From: Nocardioides sp. dk884
GTDB lineage: Bacteria; Actinomycetota; Actinomycetes; Propionibacteriales; Nocardioidaceae
Assembly: GCF_009557055.1 (NCBI RefSeq)
Contig: NZ_CP045649.1
Coordinates: forward strand, 2,207,501 to 2,271,500
Reading direction: 5' to 3'
DNA: 64,000 bases
The notes beneath the pieces are model-generated. The model saw only the letters and a list, made by a program, of their open reading frames with translations. It ran no database searches and was not told where the DNA came from. Below are positions 62,316-64,000 of the stretch, one piece after another (position 1 is the first letter of the stretch; every line of letters starts with the position of its first letter). A program made the position numbers and the translations under genes.

Positions 62316-62972
62316 CTACTCCCGGACCCGGCCGGTCTCGTAGCCCCACATCGCGACCTCCACCCGGTTACGGGCGCCGAGCTTGGCCATGAGGCTGCCG
62401 ATGTGGGTCTTCACCGTGCTGAGGCTGATGTGCAGCTCGGCGGCGATCTCTGCGTTGGTACGACCCCGCGCGACGGTGAGCAGCACCTGCTCCTCACGTT
62501 CGGTGAGCGGGTCGAGGGGCTGGGCGGGAGGCGCTGCCCGACCCGTGCCCGCGAACGTCGACAGCAGCCGGCGGGTGATGCTGGGCGAGATCAGCGAGTC
62601 ACCTCGGGTGGCCGCCCGGATCGCCTCGCCGAGCAGCTCGGGTCCGGCGTCCTTCAGGAGGAAGCCGGTGGCGCCGGCCGACAGCGCACCGTGCACGTAC
62701 TCGTCGAGGTCGAAGGTGGTGATCACGACGACCGCGACCGGGTCCTCGACGCCCGGCCCAGCCAGCAGCCGGGTCGCTTCGACCCCGTCGAGGACGGGCA
62801 TCCGGATGTCCATCAGGCACACGTCGGGACGGAGCTCGCGGCCCAGCCGCACCGCCTCCTGCCCGTCGCGCGCCTCCCCCACGACCTCGATGCCGTCCAG
62901 GGTGCCCAGGATCAGCCGCAGTCCGGTCCGCACGAGGTCCTGGTCGTCGGCGACCAGCACCCGGATGCTCAC
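62316..62972 (-). CDS. NarL/LuxR-family response regulator
   Basis: This 218-residue protein starts at GTG 62972, overlapping the kinase stop. The receiver domain has DDQDLVRTG, the phospho-acceptor Asp in VCLMDIRMPVLDG, VVVITTF and a Lys in GFLLKDAGP. The C-terminal LuxR helix-turn-helix (about 150-210) is LTEREEQVLLTVARGRTNAE followed by ISLSTVKTHIGSLMAKLG. It should bind DNA upstream of nearby genes, the ABC operon being the obvious target. Confidence 0.93.
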   Translation of the reverse strand: MSIRVLVADDQDLVRTGLRLILGTLDGIEVVGEARDGQEAVRLGRELRPDVCLMDIRMPVLDGVEATRLLAGPGVEDPVAVVVITTFDLDEYVHGALSAGATGFLLKDAGPELLGEAIRAATRGDSLISPSITRRLLSTFAGTGRAAPPAQPLDPLTEREEQVLLTVARGRTNAEIAAELHISLSTVKTHIGSLMAKLGARNRVEVAMWGYETGRVRE

Positions 62973-64000
62973 GCCGGCACCTGCCGCGGCAGTGTCGCGC
63001 TGACGGCCCAGCCGTGACCGGGGCAGGGACCTGCCTGGCACACGCCACCCAGGAGCAGTGCGCGTTCCACCATCCCGGTGATCCCGAAGCCCGATTCGTG
63101 GGCGGGGTCGGCCGCGCCCGGGTCACCGTCGTCGCGGACGACGAGGCTGACCGTCGACTGGTCGCCGGCGACGCGCACGTCGATCAGGGTGGCGTTCCGG
63201 GCATGCCGCATGGCATTGGTGACCGCCTCCTGAGCGATCCGGAAGACAGCGGCGTCGATCGCCGCCGGGAGGGCGGCCAGGTCTCCCGAGACCGTCACCT
63301 CCACCCGCGGCCCGGCAGGCGAGGCCCCGGACAGCCGCTCGAGGTCGGCCACACCGGGCTGCGGGGCGTAGTCGACGGGTGCCTCGTTGCGCAGCACGCG
63401 GACCATCGCCCGCATCTCGGCCAGCGTGCGCGTTGCCTCCACCTCGATCACCTCCAGCGCCTCGAGCGGCGACGACGGGCTGGTCGCAGCAAGGGCGCGC
63501 CCGGCCTGCGCCTGGACGGCGATGGCCGAGACGTGGTGGGCGACCGTGTCGTGCAGCTCGCGTGCCAGCAGGACCCGCTCCTCCGACTTCACCTGCTCCA
63601 GGCTTCGCTCCCGGGCGCCGTGCTGGGAGCGCACGGCCCAACCCAGGGCAAAAGCGGACATCAGCACAGCGACCCCGCCGATGGCGTCCGCGAGCCCGGT
63701 CCAGCTGACGACGAACGACATGGTGGCCGCGAAGAGGATGATCGCCAGACCCGCGACCGCCTCTCGCCCGGAACCCCACCGGAAGAGTGCGTAGGGCAGC
63801 AGCAGGAAGTAGAGCATCGTGTACACGTCGAGCGCCGGTGCGTCGGATGCGATCAGGGCGATGTCCACGACCACGACCACGCCGAAGGCGGTCGCGACCA
63901 CGGCGAGCGGGTGGGTACGTCGCCACAGCAACAGCGGCGCCAGCCCGACCGTCAACACCACCGACAGCCCCGGTAGCGGCATGTCCTCACGCAAGACGCC
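62969..64000 (-). CDS. NarL-type sensor histidine kinase (5' end cut by window edge)
   Basis: The frame is open to the right edge, so the start lies beyond it. The visible part has at least four membrane helices, then a HisKA_3 dimerisation helix ERVLLARELHDTVAHHVSAI with the phospho-acceptor His, and a HATPase_c domain: FRIAQEAVTNAMRHA (N-box), VRDDGDPG (G1) and GFGITGMVERA (G2). There is no obvious sensory domain outside the membrane. It is coupled to the response regulator (GTGA). Confidence 0.9.
   Translation of the reverse strand, partial: GVLREDMPLPGLSVVLTVGLAPLLLWRRTHPLAVVATAFGVVVVVDIALIASDAPALDVYTMLYFLLLPYALFRWGSGREAVAGLAIILFAATMSFVVSWTGLADAIGGVAVLMSAFALGWAVRSQHGARERSLEQVKSEERVLLARELHDTVAHHVSAIAVQAQAGRALAATSPSSPLEALEVIEVEATRTLAEMRAMVRVLRNEAPVDYAPQPGVADLERLSGASPAGPRVEVTVSGDLAALPAAIDAAVFRIAQEAVTNAMRHARNATLIDVRVAGDQSTVSLVVRDDGDPGAADPAHESGFGITGMVERALLLGGVCQAGPCPGHGWAVSATLPRQVPA

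Overview
The window is very GC-rich, uses GTG starts often and chains its genes through 1-8 bp overlaps. Steroid-catabolism genes of mycobacterial type (KstR, FadE34, Hsd4A, FdxD, CYP51), two ROK regulators and DUF1707 proteins all point to an actinobacterium. Nocardioidaceae (Nocardioides-like) is my best guess, but I cannot confirm it from this sequence alone. I see no tRNA, rRNA, CRISPR array, insertion sequence or phage gene. No gap without a gene exceeds about 290 bp.

Region 1 (1-24.4 kb) mixes KstR-type lipid genes with housekeeping genes. A FadE34-like fused acyl-CoA dehydrogenase is cut by the left edge. A glycosyltransferase/methyltransferase/(alpha/alpha)-barrel cluster lies next to kstR itself. 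A ferredoxin reductase-FdxD-Hsd4A-SDR-PPOX operon follows. A crotonase gene begins 11 nt after a perfect KstR-type site. Between these lie an ion channel, an MmcQ/YjbR protein, an MFS transporter, a DUF1707 protein, uvrB, a phospholipase D-type enzyme, a membrane protein with a PI-PLC-like domain, an AlkA-type glycosylase, a CNNM/CBS pair and two DinB proteins, one of them frameshifted.

Region 2 (24.5-33 kb) is one tightly coupled minus-strand operon: TetR, CYP123-like P450, SDR, CYP51, [3Fe-4S] ferredoxin, NTF2-like protein, aldehyde dehydrogenase, SDR, 3-hydroxyisobutyrate-dehydrogenase-like enzyme and AhpD/CMD-like protein. The gene set matches the mycobacterial cyp51 neighbourhood. A KstR-like site and a separate TetR palindrome sit at its head, and a strong hairpin ends it. 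The FNR/FdxD pair of region 1 and the ferredoxin here could both supply electrons to the P450s.

Region 3 (33-43 kb) is an actinobacterial Ebo-like locus: inositol-3-phosphate synthase, UbiA prenyltransferase, TIM-barrel protein, EboA, TatD-type hydrolase, EboE, alkaline-phosphatase-superfamily enzyme and CopC. It may be led by a sugar epimerase and a xylulokinase. The canonical EboD cyclase is absent, and a different NAD-dependent sugar-phosphate cyclase (I3PS) occupies the locus. I think this is the best candidate here for an undescribed pathway, perhaps one making an exported prenylated cyclitol.

Region 4 (43-58.6 kb) is a sugar-uptake locus: ROK regulator, ribose/xylose-type ABC transporter, Gfo/Idh/MocA dehydrogenase, xylose isomerase and a 2092-residue secreted ThuA-glucose/sorbosone dehydrogenase protein with an embedded SOD-like domain. 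A perfect CRP-type box and a possible ROK operator precede the operon. A second ROK gene lies upstream.

Region 5 (58.8-64 kb) holds an ATP-dependent DNA ligase of LigB type, an ABC-2 transporter and a NarL-type two-component pair, whose kinase runs off the right edge.
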